Translations under genes and position numbers: made by a program
Assembly (NCBI GenBank): GCA_018714965.1
Contig: DVML01000012.1
Coordinates: 31,168-95,167, forward strand
Direction: 5' to 3'
Length of the DNA stretch: 64,000 nucleotides
Origin: Fimihabitans intestinipullorum
GTDB taxonomy: Bacteria; Bacillota_I; Bacilli_A; RF39; UBA660
Part shown: positions 15,475-25,400 of the stretch, piece by piece
How positions within the stretch are numbered: position 1 is the stretch's first letter
How the letters are laid out: every line of letters begins with the position of its first letter
The notes under the pieces: generated by a model
Told to the model about the DNA's origin: nothing
Database searches by the model: none
Seen by the model: the letters and a program-made list of their open reading frames with translations, nothing else

Positions 15475-16659
15475 ATGAAGAAAACGTTAAGAGATTATGA
15501 GTTAGAAAATAAAAAGGTCATCATTCGTTGTGATTTTAATGTACCGATGAAAGATGGTAAGATTACGGATGATAATCGTATCGTACAGAGCTTACCTACG
15601 ATTCGTTATGCAGTAGATCATGGTGCAAAAGTTATTTTAATGTCTCATTTAGGTCGAATTAAAACAGAAGAAGACAAGATGAAACGTACTTTAAAACCGG
15701 TTGCTGAAAGACTAAGTGAACTACTTAATATTCCTGTAAAATTTGTTTCTACAACAAGAGGGAAAGAACTAGAGGATGCAGTTCAGACTTTACAACCAGG
15801 ACAAATTTTATTGATGGAGAATACAAGGTTTGAAGATTTGGATGGCAAGAAGGAAAGTGGAAACGATAGTGAGTTAGGTATTTACTGGGCCTCTTTAGGG
15901 GATCTTTATATCAATGATGCATTCGGAACATCTCACAGAAGTCATGCTTCTAATGTTGGAATAGCAAGCCACTTACCAAATGGAATTGGATTCTTAATCG
16001 AAAAAGAGTTAAAAGTAATGGCCGATGCAATCGAGCATCCAGAACATCCATTTACAGTTATTTTGGGTGGTTCTAAGGTGAGTGATAAAATAGGAGTGAT
16101 CGAAAATCTAGTGAAAATTGCAGATCACATTTTAATTGGTGGAGGAATGGCATTTACATTCTTAAAAGCACAAGGATACGAAATTGGAAAATCTTTATTA
16201 GATGAGGAATCTATTTCGTTTTGTGAAAAAATGTTAAAAGAACATAAAGATAAATTAGTCTTGCCTGTCGATGTTGTTTGCGGTACATCTGTTGAGATAG
16301 ACCAAGTTTCAAGATGCGCCATGGTAGATAAAATGAATTCTGATGATATGGGATTAGATATCGGAGAGAAAACGATTGAGACATTTAGACCGTTTTTAGA
16401 AAATAGTAAGACGGTTATATGGAATGGTCCAGTTGGATTGTTTGAATTATCAAGTTTTTCTCTTGGAACGAAGAAATTATGTGATATAATAGCAACGAGT
16501 GGTGCCAAAACAATTATTGGCGGTGGAGATACAGCAGCTGCAGTCATTGGTTTTGGATATCAAGATCGAGTCACACACATCTCTACTGGTGGTGGAGCAT
16601 CATTAGAATTACTCGAAGGGAAAGTGCTTCCAGGAATCGATTGTATCGAGGAGGCTTAA
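15475..16659 (+). CDS. pgk: Phosphoglycerate kinase
   Basis: PGK makes ATP and 3-phosphoglycerate from 1,3-bisphosphoglycerate in glycolysis. The 394-residue, two-domain protein shows the N-terminal signature IIRCDFNVPM, the substrate-binding histidine region SHLGR, the segment TVILGGSKVSDKIGV, and the C-terminal ATP site TIIGGGDTAAAV with STGGGASLELL. ATG at 15475 follows AAGAGGATGG; the longer frame from 15427 lacks a site. It leads an operon with a flippase-like gene, a glycosyltransferase and tpiA, with spacings of 18, 1 and a 10-base overlap. Confidence 0.97.
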   Translation: MKKTLRDYELENKKVIIRCDFNVPMKDGKITDDNRIVQSLPTIRYAVDHGAKVILMSHLGRIKTEEDKMKRTLKPVAERLSELLNIPVKFVSTTRGKELEDAVQTLQPGQILLMENTRFEDLDGKKESGNDSELGIYWASLGDLYINDAFGTSHRSHASNVGIASHLPNGIGFLIEKELKVMADAIEHPEHPFTVILGGSKVSDKIGVIENLVKIADHILIGGGMAFTFLKAQGYEIGKSLLDEESISFCEKMLKEHKDKLVLPVDVVCGTSVEIDQVSRCAMVDKMNSDDMGLDIGEKTIETFRPFLENSKTVIWNGPVGLFELSSFSLGTKKLCDIIATSGAKTIIGGGDTAAAVIGFGYQDRVTHISTGGGASLELLEGKVLPGIDCIEEA

Positions 16660-16677
16660 AAGAAAAGAGGTATCGGT

Positions 16678-17697
16678 ATGAATCGTAAAGAGAAAAAGAA
16701 AACGACTTTAAATTTATTTATACTACTGATATTTACTGGGATCGTATTATATTTTTCTTTGAAAGATAATTTTGAGGAGATCGTATCTCAAATACTAACG
16801 ATTCATCCACTTTGGTTTTTAGTCGGTGTAGGACTAGTTTTTGTTTATTTATTCTTACGCAGTGTTGAAATATGTTGTACGATACAGAAGTTTAAACCAA
16901 GCTATACTTTTCGTAAAGCGTTTCGCTTAATGCTAGTGACACAATTTTTTAATGCAGTGACACCATTTTCTTCCGGTGGACAACCTTTTCAGGTGTATAC
17001 ATTAAAAAAAGACGGACTTCGTGTTACTGATGGGACGAATGTCATTATTCAAAATTTTATCGTCTATCAAGTAGCGCTCGTCATTTTGGGAGTAATGGCA
17101 ATTGCTGGGAATTATTTCTTTCATATATTTAAAGAAGTTGGGTTATTAAAAGAACTTGTAACTTTGGGGTTTATTATTAACACACTTGTTGTCGTAGGTC
17201 TTTTTATCATCGCTTTTGCTCGCAAATTTAACCATAAAATAACGAATCTAGGAATTCGTATTTTATACCGTTTTCACTTAATTAAAGATAAAGAAAAGCA
17301 ATTAAAAAAATGGGAAGAATCAATTGAACAATTTCATCATGGAGCAAAATTGTTAATGACAAATAAATGGTTGTTTGTTCGGTCTATTTTTCTTAATTTT
17401 GTCGCTCTTGTTTGTCTTTATCTTGTTCCAGTTGCCTTATTGTATGGTATGGGAGATTATCATAGTTTCGATGGACTTTTATCTGTTGTTGCGAGTGCTT
17501 ATGTTATGTTGATGGGATCTTTTGTGCCAATTCCGGGTGGTACCGGGGGACTCGAATATGGATTCATTGCATTTTTTGGTAACTTTGTAAAAGGTAGTAA
17601 GTTGAATGCACTAATGTTATTATGGAGATTTTTAACATATTATTTAGGTATGTTTTTAGGAGCAATTACATTAAATTTAAAGAAGAAGGAGAATTAG
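16678..17697 (+). CDS. UPF0104/YbhN-type membrane protein (LPG synthase TM-like)
   Basis: This 339-residue polytopic protein, with about eight membrane helices, belongs to the lysylphosphatidylglycerol synthase transmembrane/AglD-like family. Diagnostic are FFNAVTPFSSGGQPF in the first half and SFVPIPGGTGGLEYGF near the C-terminus. Members flip or modify membrane lipids; several are linked to glycolipid export, though the exact substrate is usually unknown. It starts at ATG 16678 behind AAGAGG and is followed one base later by a glycolipid-type glycosyltransferase gene, so the two probably make and move a membrane glycolipid. Confidence 0.88.
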   Translation: MNRKEKKKTTLNLFILLIFTGIVLYFSLKDNFEEIVSQILTIHPLWFLVGVGLVFVYLFLRSVEICCTIQKFKPSYTFRKAFRLMLVTQFFNAVTPFSSGGQPFQVYTLKKDGLRVTDGTNVIIQNFIVYQVALVILGVMAIAGNYFFHIFKEVGLLKELVTLGFIINTLVVVGLFIIAFARKFNHKITNLGIRILYRFHLIKDKEKQLKKWEESIEQFHHGAKLLMTNKWLFVRSIFLNFVALVCLYLVPVALLYGMGDYHSFDGLLSVVASAYVMLMGSFVPIPGGTGGLEYGFIAFFGNFVKGSKLNALMLLWRFLTYYLGMFLGAITLNLKKKEN

Positions 17698-17698
17698 T

Positions 17699-18937
17699 AT
17701 GAGAATAGGGATTTTTACAGATACCTATCCTCCATTTATCAATGGAGTATCTACAAGTATTGTGATGTTAGAGCATGCTTTAGAAGAAAAAGGACACGAA
17801 GTATTTATCGTTACAGTAAACAACGAAAATATGTCTTATAAGTACGAAAATGAAAATAAGATTATTCGAATTCCAGGGATTCCGATTGGAATTTATGATT
17901 ATCGTTTAAGTGGAGTTTATCCGATTCGTGCAGTGGAAAAAATTAAAAAATGGAATTTAGATATCATTCATTCTCATACAGAATTTGGGATTGGAACATT
18001 CGCTCGTATTATGGCACATCAATTAGATATCCCTCTTGTTCATACATATCATACGATGTATGAAGATTATGTACACTATATAACGAAGGGGTATTTTAAT
18101 CGAGCAAGTAAAAAAATTGTCGAGTATTTGACGAAATTTTATTGTGACAAAACTGCGACAGAATTGATTGTACCAACGAAGAAGGCCTATGATCTTTTTA
18201 AAGAAAAATATAAGGTAGATCGCAATGTTCACATTGTTCCGACAGGAATTGAAATTAGTCGTTTCTATAAGGAAAACTATAAGAAGAAGGATATCACCGC
18301 ATTGCGTAAAAAATTAGAAATCGGTCCTGACGACTTTGTCATTTTATTTGTTGGAAGATTAGGGCATGAAAAGAGTGTTGATCTTTTAATCGAAGGACAA
18401 GTGGGACTTTTAAAAACAGATCCACATTGTAAGTTAGTTATTATTGGTGATGGTCCAGATGCAGGAGATTATAAAGAGCTTGCGAGAAAACTGCGCGTAC
18501 AAGATAGTGTGATCTTTACTGGAAAAGTTCCTTGGGAGGAAGTTCCAAAATACTATCAATTAGCAGATGTGTTTGCAACAGCATCCCGTACTGAGACACA
18601 GGGACTCACTGTAATCGAAGCGATGGCAGCAAGTGTTCCAGTAGTAGCTGCAGATGACGATAGTTTTCGAAATGTCGTGATCGATGATTTAAATGGATAT
18701 TTGTTTGCAAATAAAAAAGAATATAAAAAGTATGTGCGTAAATTAATGGGAGATCCGAATTTGAAAAAACGTATGAGCGATCAAGCTAGAATCAGTGCGG
18801 AACCTCATTCAGCAAAATATTTTGCAGAAAAAGTGCTAGATGTATATCAAACTGCACTTGAAGGTAGTGGTGCACATAAGAGAAACTTTTTTGGAAAAGC
18901 AAAAGATGTAGTAAAGAAGGGATTTTATGGAAAATAA
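17699..18937 (+). CDS. GT4-family glycosyltransferase, probable diacylglycerol glucosyltransferase
   Basis: The 412-residue GT-B enzyme has an N-terminal acceptor domain starting IGIFTDTYPPFINGVS, the segment HTYHTMYEDY, and a C-terminal nucleotide-sugar domain with FVGRLGHEKSVDLL and the ExxxxxxxE motif in TETQGLTVIEAMAA. This pattern is close to 1,2-diacylglycerol 3-glucosyltransferases of low-GC Gram-positives, which make the anchor glycolipid. The acceptor is inferred, not shown. It lies between the YbhN-type gene and tpiA, overlapping tpiA by 11 bases, so its expression is tied to the glycolytic transcript. Confidence 0.85.
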   Translation: MRIGIFTDTYPPFINGVSTSIVMLEHALEEKGHEVFIVTVNNENMSYKYENENKIIRIPGIPIGIYDYRLSGVYPIRAVEKIKKWNLDIIHSHTEFGIGTFARIMAHQLDIPLVHTYHTMYEDYVHYITKGYFNRASKKIVEYLTKFYCDKTATELIVPTKKAYDLFKEKYKVDRNVHIVPTGIEISRFYKENYKKKDITALRKKLEIGPDDFVILFVGRLGHEKSVDLLIEGQVGLLKTDPHCKLVIIGDGPDAGDYKELARKLRVQDSVIFTGKVPWEEVPKYYQLADVFATASRTETQGLTVIEAMAASVPVVAADDDSFRNVVIDDLNGYLFANKKEYKKYVRKLMGDPNLKKRMSDQARISAEPHSAKYFAEKVLDVYQTALEGSGAHKRNFFGKAKDVVKKGFYGK

Positions 18938-19652
18938 AAAATATATGATCGGCAACATGAAGATGAATCTTACTTTTGAAGAAGTAGAACGTTACTTTAA
19001 TGTATTGGGAACGAAAGCACGTTCTAGTCAAGTTATTTTTTGTCCTACTTATTTATATGTTCCATATTTTATAGAACAAGGATTTGAGACAGCTGTTCAA
19101 AATACTGCTCAATATGATAGTGGAGCTTATACTGGAGAAGTTTCGCCTGTTCAAGCAGCTAGTATTGGGTGTAGTTATACGATACTCGGGCATAGTGAAC
19201 GTCGTATGTACTTTCATGAAACGGATGATATTGTTTCTGAGAAAGTAAAAAGAGCACTCGCTGCGGGACTTTCAGTAATTCTCTGTGTGGGAGAAAGTGA
19301 TGAGGAAGAAAAAAGTGGAAAGACAGAAGAAGTTTTAAAAAGAGAACTTACAGCTGTATTTTCTAAATTAACAGAAGAAGAAGCGTCTCGTGTGATCGTT
19401 GCTTATGAACCAATTTGGGCAATTGGAACAGGAAGAGTTCCGACCAACGACCAGATATGGAAAGTTGCTTCCGATATTCAGAAAATATTGGAACAAATGA
19501 ATATTGTTCATGTACCTATTTTATATGGTGGTAGTGTAAACGAAGGAAATATAGAAACATTGAATCAAATCGATAATATATCAGGTTTTCTCGTTGGAGG
19601 AGCTTGTTTAAAACCAGAACAATTTTTACATATGATAGAAGTCGTCTTATAG
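18927..19652 (+). CDS. tpiA: Triosephosphate isomerase
   Basis: TPI interconverts dihydroxyacetone phosphate and glyceraldehyde 3-phosphate. The 241-residue protein has the lysine in GNMKMN (usually GNWKMN, so Trp is replaced by Met), the electrophile His in LGHSERR, the catalytic Glu in VAYEPIWAIGTG, and the phosphate loop YGGSVNEGN. It is slightly shorter than the usual 250 residues. It overlaps the glycosyltransferase gene and ends at a strong terminator, closing the pgk operon. Genes for the later glycolytic steps are not in the window. Confidence 0.97.
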   Translation: MENKKYMIGNMKMNLTFEEVERYFNVLGTKARSSQVIFCPTYLYVPYFIEQGFETAVQNTAQYDSGAYTGEVSPVQAASIGCSYTILGHSERRMYFHETDDIVSEKVKRALAAGLSVILCVGESDEEEKSGKTEEVLKRELTAVFSKLTEEEASRVIVAYEPIWAIGTGRVPTNDQIWKVASDIQKILEQMNIVHVPILYGGSVNEGNIETLNQIDNISGFLVGGACLKPEQFLHMIEVVL

Positions 19653-19672
19653 AGACGACTTTTCTTTCTTTT
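19639..19672 (+). terminator. Terminator after tpiA
   Basis: AAGTCGTCT (19639-19647) pairs with AGACGACTT (19653-19661) over the tpiA stop codon, followed by TTCTTTCTT. Confidence 0.88.
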
Positions 19673-19673
19673 A

Positions 19674-19690
19674 TTCGACAAAAAACGACA
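19674..19690 (+). promoter_or_regulatory. Tandem Spo0A boxes upstream of spo0A
   Basis: TTCGACA (19674-19680) is the exact complement of the Spo0A box TGTCGAA, and AACGACA (19684-19690) is a near match ten bases further on, one helical turn away. They lie about 45 bases upstream of the -10 at 19735 and suggest autoregulation. Confidence 0.65.
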
Positions 19691-19734
19691 AAAGAAGTCA
19701 ATTTCTACTCTAGGCAAATGGCTTAGGAAAAGAG

Positions 19735-19740
19735 TATAAT
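19735..19740 (+). promoter_or_regulatory. -10 element for spo0A
   Basis: TATAAT lies 45 bases before the start; the -35 region is poor, as expected where an activator is needed. No good SigH match was found. Confidence 0.45.
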
Positions 19741-19785
19741 AAAAATACGTGAGGCAGTACATAAAGGAAGAAGAGGGAAGATGAA

Positions 19786-20562
19786 ATGAAAAAAATAAAA
19801 GTACTCATGGTTGATGATAATGTAAATTTAGTAGGAATGGTAAAGGAGTATTTTAAAAATCACGATGTGATATCGATAGATTATACTGCGAATGATGGAT
19901 TAGAGGGTATGAAAGTGATCGAAGAAAAGAAAGATGAGATCGATGCAGTTATTTTGGATTTGATCATGCCAAATAAAGATGGAATGTATGTGTTAGAAAC
20001 GATGAAATCGCGAAAGATATTTCTTCCAGTGATTGTTGCAACAAGTTATAATGCGAGTGATGTAATTCGTGAGGTTTCAGAATATGGAGTAAATTATTTT
20101 ATTTTGAAACCATTTGAATTATCCGATTTAGAAAAGAGAATACTAGATATCAATAAAAAGAAAAAGAAAGAATCAAAAAATATTGATTTCTATCATAATA
20201 ATTTGCAAATATCGATTACTAAAATTTTACACGAACTGGGAATTCCATCTCATATTAAAGGATATCAATATATTAGGGAAGCTATCGGAATTATCTATGA
20301 ACATCCTGAGACGATCGGAGGAATTACGAAAGAATTATATCCTGAGCTTGCCGAAAAATTTGACACGACTGTATCACGTGTAGAAAGGGCAATCCGCCAT
20401 GCGATCGAAGTGAGTTGGAATCGAGCTAATTGGTCATTGATGGAAGAAATTTTTGGCAATAGTGTCGATATCGATAAGGCAAAGCCGACAAACTCGGAGT
20501 TTATCGTGACAATTGCAGATAAGTTAAAATTAGAATTTCATAAAGTGGGAAGTTTATCATAA
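19786..20562 (+). CDS. spo0A: Sporulation master regulator Spo0A
   Basis: Spo0A is the response regulator that switches cells into sporulation. The 258-residue protein has a receiver domain with the acidic pocket D10/D11, the phosphoacceptor D58 in VILDLIMPNKDG and a C-terminal KPFE segment, then a Lys-rich linker and the Spo0A-specific DNA-binding domain, with LHELGIPSHIKGYQYIREAI and TVSRVERAIRHAIEVSWNR almost unchanged from Bacillus. The start follows GAAGAGGG. Tandem Spo0A boxes upstream suggest self-control. It lies alone after tpiA, without the spoIVB neighbour seen in many spore-formers. Confidence 0.98.
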   Translation: MKKIKVLMVDDNVNLVGMVKEYFKNHDVISIDYTANDGLEGMKVIEEKKDEIDAVILDLIMPNKDGMYVLETMKSRKIFLPVIVATSYNASDVIREVSEYGVNYFILKPFELSDLEKRILDINKKKKKESKNIDFYHNNLQISITKILHELGIPSHIKGYQYIREAIGIIYEHPETIGGITKELYPELAEKFDTTVSRVERAIRHAIEVSWNRANWSLMEEIFGNSVDIDKAKPTNSEFIVTIADKLKLEFHKVGSLS

Positions 20563-20585
20563 GCCTAGATGGGCTTTTTTTATTT
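20561..20585 (+). terminator. Terminator after spo0A
   Basis: AAGCC (20561-20565) pairs with GGCTT (20572-20576), followed by TTTTTATTTT. The stem is short but the T-tract is long. Confidence 0.65.
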
Positions 20586-20715
20586 TCCTATAGCATTATC
20601 GTACCCTTTTATTATCTTCGATAAGCAAACAAAAATATCAACCACTGTCAATGTGTTTAAAATTGTTAGTCTGTTTTCATTTTCATGTTAAAATGAAACA
20701 GGAGAAGTTGATATT

Positions 20716-21233
20716 ATGATGACGTTTTTTGATATGTTGCCATCAGTTGTTTTATTTTTAGCTGGGTTTGGATTAATGTGTATTATCATATATGCACTTG
20801 TTAAAAATCGAAAATTAAAAAATATGGAGTTCCGGTTAAGGTTATAGTAAAAGATGTGAAAGAAAATTTACGAGAGTCTGAAGATCGAAAGGTAATTGCT
20901 GGATATTATATTACGTATCAGTTTACTTATCAAGGTGAGCAAAAGGAGATGTCGTATTTTAGACAGGATGCTTTGAAAGTAGGAAGCGAATTACATGGAA
21001 TTTATGTTCCGGATAAGAAGAACCCCTTTTTAAGCGTTGCGGGTTCTGGACATTATTTGGTAAAAGGTGGAGTTTTGTTAGGTGGTAGTTTTGCTCTGTA
21101 TTTGATAGTCGTAGCTTTATTGTTGTTACAGGAAGATAGTACTGGTTTAATTGCACTTGTTTCTTTTATTTATATTCCTGTAATAGTGATTGCAATTGTA
21201 ATTTATCAGTCTTTATTAGAAAAAATAAAGTGA
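20716..21233 (+). pseudogene. DUF3592-like membrane protein gene, interrupted by an apparent frameshift
   Basis: ATG at 20716 behind AGGAG opens a frame with one membrane helix that stops at 20847. The sequence resumes in another frame as VPVKVIVKDVKENL... with Tyr-rich strands YYITYQFTYQG, a YVPDKKNPF motif and two membrane helices, ending at 21233. Adding one A to the A6 run at 20817-20822 joins both parts into one 172-residue protein. The plan (helix, beta domain, helices) matches the neighbouring intact gene at 21835 and resembles DUF3592 proteins of unknown function. It may be a sequencing error, transcriptional slippage or real decay. Confidence 0.6.
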
Positions 21234-21833
21234 AAACTGATATTCCTTATCAAGAGATTATAGCCAATGATGGATCTAACATTTCAGGAAATTGGATAGA
21301 AGTAGAAGAAAAAGATGATCAGGATGATATGCAAGAAACAGAAAAAGAAAAGAAAAAAGGAATCGTTGATTGGATCATGTCTCACTTACTTTCATTAATA
21401 TTTGGATTTAATGGTATTGTACTTTTAGTGGTTGTAGCTATTGCTTTATATACAGATATATCACTTACCTTAAAAGGAGAATATCAAGATGCTTTATGCA
21501 AAATTCAGTCTATATATACATACGAATCAGAAATTTCTGATGGAGAATATGAAGAGATGCAAGGAATTGTCTGTAAATATGAAATAGGTGAGAAGAGTTA
21601 CACTAAAAGAATTGATACAGGAAAAAAAAGCGGAAGATGAAAAATATAGTGTAGGTGATACAGTTGATTTACGCTATCGAAAAGGGTATCCGGAAAATGC
21701 AGGAATCAAATCAAGTTTATTTGAAAATATCGTAGTAGTATTCGCTTGTTTGATGATAGGTATTATATTCGTATTTATCGCAGTGCATAACTGGGATGAC
21801 TCGAAGAAGAAAAAGTTTATGAAGGAGTATTAG
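21230..21833 (+). pseudogene. Second DUF3592-like membrane protein gene, interrupted by an apparent frameshift
   Basis: A frame starting at GTG 21230 (overlapping the previous stop as GTGA, no clear ribosome-binding site) has an acidic N-terminal region, a membrane helix near residues 65-85 and a beta domain VCKYEIGEKSYTKRI, then stops at 21640. The family continues one base later as AEDEKYSVGDTVDLRYRKGYPENAG and a final membrane helix to 21833. Removing one A from the A8 run at 21622-21629 restores a protein of about 200 residues. The absent start signal leaves open that it is the second half of the previous gene. Confidence 0.58.
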
Positions 21834-21834
21834 C

Positions 21835-22248
21835 ATGTTTATATTATTAGGTTTAACGTTAGTATTATGTGGGATTAGTTTTATGATCGGAGGAATTCGC
21901 CAAAGAAAATTTTATTTGAATATTGCAAGAGGGAAGAATGAAAATTACGGGAAAACTGTAGGAAAAGCTGTTGGATATGTACATACAGCTGACTCGCATA
22001 TTTATAATCCTATAACTTCACCGGTTGTTTTATATCAGGTAGATGGACAATCTTATCGAGGTAAAAATACCATATTAGAAACTGGATCTGGTCTTCCTAA
22101 TGGTACGGAAATGTATGTGTGGTATGAAAAGAATCATCCAGAAAACTGCGTTTTAGAATCTGATTTGGAAACTCCTAAGAAAAGAATTTGGTTTGGTGTT
22201 ATATTTATGATGATGGGATGGATCGTGACATTTTGTCAATTTTTGTAA
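21835..22248 (+). CDS. DUF3592-like membrane protein
   Basis: This intact 137-residue member of the local trio has a membrane helix at residues 2-20, a beta-rich domain with SPVVLYQVDGQSYRGKN and the characteristic VWYEKNHPENC, and a second helix at about 118-136. That is the usual DUF3592 layout; the domain probably lies outside the cytoplasm, and its function is unknown. ATG at 21835 follows GAAGGAG and overlaps nothing. With the two broken copies just upstream it forms a tandem family, so loss or variation of some copies may be tolerated. Confidence 0.75.
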   Translation: MFILLGLTLVLCGISFMIGGIRQRKFYLNIARGKNENYGKTVGKAVGYVHTADSHIYNPITSPVVLYQVDGQSYRGKNTILETGSGLPNGTEMYVWYEKNHPENCVLESDLETPKKRIWFGVIFMMMGWIVTFCQFL

Positions 22249-22249
22249 G

Positions 22250-22270
22250 AAGTGTAATACACTTTTTTTC
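22250..22270 (+). terminator. Terminator after the DUF3592-like genes
   Basis: AAGTGT pairs with ACACTT around AAT, followed by a T-run and C. It separates these genes from the secretion locus. Confidence 0.75.
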
Positions 22271-22400
22271 TATCGTACAAAATATAAACATATCACACAT
22301 TTCAAAAGAAAAATGTACATGATTTGCAACGTTGAGTGGGAAAAAGAAATATCACTTGTAAAAATCTTTATGATATATCAATATACTGAGAGTAATACAT

Positions 22401-22429
22401 TTACATGCAGGGTAGGAAAATGTTATAAT
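22401..22429 (+). promoter_or_regulatory. Promoter of the type VII secretion locus
   Basis: TTACAT (22401-22406), a 17-base spacer ending TGT and TATAAT (22424-22429), an extended -10 promoter. It precedes essC by 26 bases. Confidence 0.65.
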
Positions 22430-22454
22430 AAGAAAAGATAGAGGGGTATTTTGT

Positions 22455-25400
22455 ATGGATATTTATATTGCGGATGAAGAAAGATTATTAAAATATTCAA
22501 TTTCAAACAAGATGGAAGAATTTGTTTCTTTTAACTGTAAATTAGGAAAAAAACATACAGATTGTTTTATTACCATTGATGTACAAAATAAAAAGAGAGT
22601 TTTAACGAGTAACGGCACTTGTAAGATTATATCAAATCAGACATTCATTCCATCTGTTTCTTTAGAACCGTATCATTATTACGTTTTGCAGATTGAAGGA
22701 ACAAAAGAACAAGTTATTTTATATTCGATTCCTACAATGCAAGAAGCATTTTATCCATTATCTTTAAATCAGTTACAACAAATTAAGATTGGCAATAGTA
22801 AAAATTGTGAAATATGCTATCAGACTCCATTGCTGGAAGCGGAAAGTGCAACGATTATATTAAAGGAAAAACAGTGGTATTTTGTGCCTAGTGCTCAGAC
22901 AAAGATAAAAATGTTCAAAAATCGATATATGATTCAAAGAACGACAGAATTGAACATAGGAGATATGATTTTCATTGGCGGGTTAAAATTGATTTGGATG
23001 GGAGATTTTATCGAAATTAATAATCCAAATAATTCTGTAGGAGTTTCTAAGCTTTCTGCATATAGTTTTCCATTAACGACCGAAACGTATCAGCCAGCTA
23101 CTGAGGAAGAAGAGGCTGCTGTTTCTTTATATCAAGAGAGTGATTATTTTTATCATATTCCAAGGATACGTGAGGTATTAGAAACTTCTAAGATTAAAAT
23201 TGATCCACCCACATCTCCTGTCGAAAAAGAAGAACTTCCATGGTGGTTAACAATAGGATCATCTATAACGATGTCTGCAGCAGCATTTTTGATGGCATAT
23301 AATGTTGGTTATGGATTATATACTGGAACGCGGACATTTTGGCAGGCGTTTCCTCAAATTGTTATGTGTATAGCAATGTTGGTTGGTAGTTTGCTTTTGC
23401 CGAGAATTGCAAATCACTATCAGAAGAAAAGAAATCATAAAAAAGAAATGTTGCGAAAGACAAAATATACGGAGTATTTACAAGGGAAAGAAAAAGAAAT
23501 TTGTCAAATTATGAAACAACACATGCAAATAATGAATGATAACATTCCTTCGTTAAAAGAATGTCTAGATACTATTGCATATCGAAAGAAAAATTTTTGG
23601 AGTAGAGTTGTTTCTGACGATGACTTTTTAAATGTTCGATTAGGACTTGGGGATGTTGAACCGGTCTTTACAATCGAAGCTCCTGAGGAAAAATTTACGA
23701 TAGACGAAGATGAATTACTACAAAAAGTATATACTATGATTGCTCAATACAAAAAAATGACAAACGTTCCAATTGCTATCAATTTAGCGGAAAAAAGAGT
23801 TGTATCGTTTGTTTGTGAGCAAACGTCTAGATATCAATATATTCAAAATTACATCATGCAATTAGTTACGTTGCATAGCCCGGAGGATTTAAAAATTGTA
23901 ATTTTTACAAATAAAGAGCGAGCATATCATTGGGATTTTATGAAGTATATGCCTCATTGTTTTAATGAAAGCAAATCAATGCGTTTTTTTGCAACCGATA
24001 TAGAAGAGGCCAAAGATATCTCTAATGAATTAATTTCTATATTTAAAAATCAACAAGAGATCATAAAAAAATCGCAAACAACAGAAGACGGAAAAGAAAT
24101 TGATCAACGAAAAGGGTATCGTAATTTCTCTACGTATTATTTAATTATCAATGATGATTATCAAACTGGAAAGAATATACCAATTATTACTAACATTTTA
24201 GAATCGGATGTTAATTTTGGATTTTCATTATTTGTTATCAGTGATACTATGAAGAACTTACCTTCTACTTGTCAAACTTTTATTGAAGCAGGTGCAAAAG
24301 ATGGTGCATTGATTGAGCGTGATATTACAACAAGTGGACAAATTATATATCATAATGAGCCTTTGCTTCAATATGATATATATAAATATACAAGAAAGTT
24401 AGCTAGTATACCAATTGCTTTGAAAGAAGGAGTAAATACTTTACCGAAAAGCATCTCTTTTATGGAAATGCTTGGAATATCTAAGGTAGAACAACTTAAC
24501 GTGTCTACAAATTGGGAGACAAATGATCCTGTTTTATCGTTGGCAGCACCGATTGGGGTTCATGAAAGTGGAGAATTGTTTAAGTTAAATTTGCATGAAA
24601 AGAGTCATGGACCACATGGATTGGTTGCGGGAAGTACAGGTAGTGGTAAATCAGAATTCATTATTACATATATTTTATCTATGGCAATCAATTATCATCC
24701 TTATGAAGTTCAGTTTGTATTGATCGATTATAAAGGTGGAGGGCTTACTGGAGCATTTGAGAATAAAGAAACAGGTTTAGTTCTTCCACATTTGGCTGGA
24801 ACGATTACAAATTTAGATATAAGTGAAATGAATCGAACTTTAGTATCGATTCAAAGTGAATTAAAACGTCGTCAAAGAATATTTAATGAAGTAAGAGATA
24901 ATTTAGGAGAGAGCACAATTGATATTTATAAGTATCAAAGGTTGTATCGAGAAGGTGTTGTAAAAGTTCCTATGGCACATTTATTCATTATTAGTGATGA
25001 GTTTGCAGAATTAAAAAGTCAACAGCCAGAATTTATGTCTCAATTGATTAGTATTTCACGTATCGGAAGATCTTTAGGCGTTCATTTGATCTTGGCTACA
25101 CAAAAACCAAGTGGTGTGGTTAATGATCAAATATGGAGTAATTCAAAATTTAAGGTATGCTTAAAGGTTCAAAGCCGTGCTGATAGTATGGAAATGCTAA
25201 AAAGACCAGAGGCGGCAAGTATTAAAGAAACTGGAAGATTTTATTTACAAGTCGGATATGATGATTTGTTTATGATTGGACAGTCTGCTTGGTCTGGTGC
25301 AAAATATATTCCATCGGAACATGCCGTGAAAAAAATGGATGATGCGATCGATGTGATTGGAAATATAGGAGATGTGATTCGTTCATTTAAACCAAAAGTA

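Noticed and set aside
19680..19740. SigH promoter for spo0A
   Set aside because: AGGA is present near 19725, but no GAATT-like -10 lies at the right distance; a SigA -10 is seen instead.
21215..21235. A single long gene formed by joining both broken DUF3592-like genes
   Set aside because: It needs a third indel at an A6 run; the GTGA stop-start overlap explains the junction equally well.
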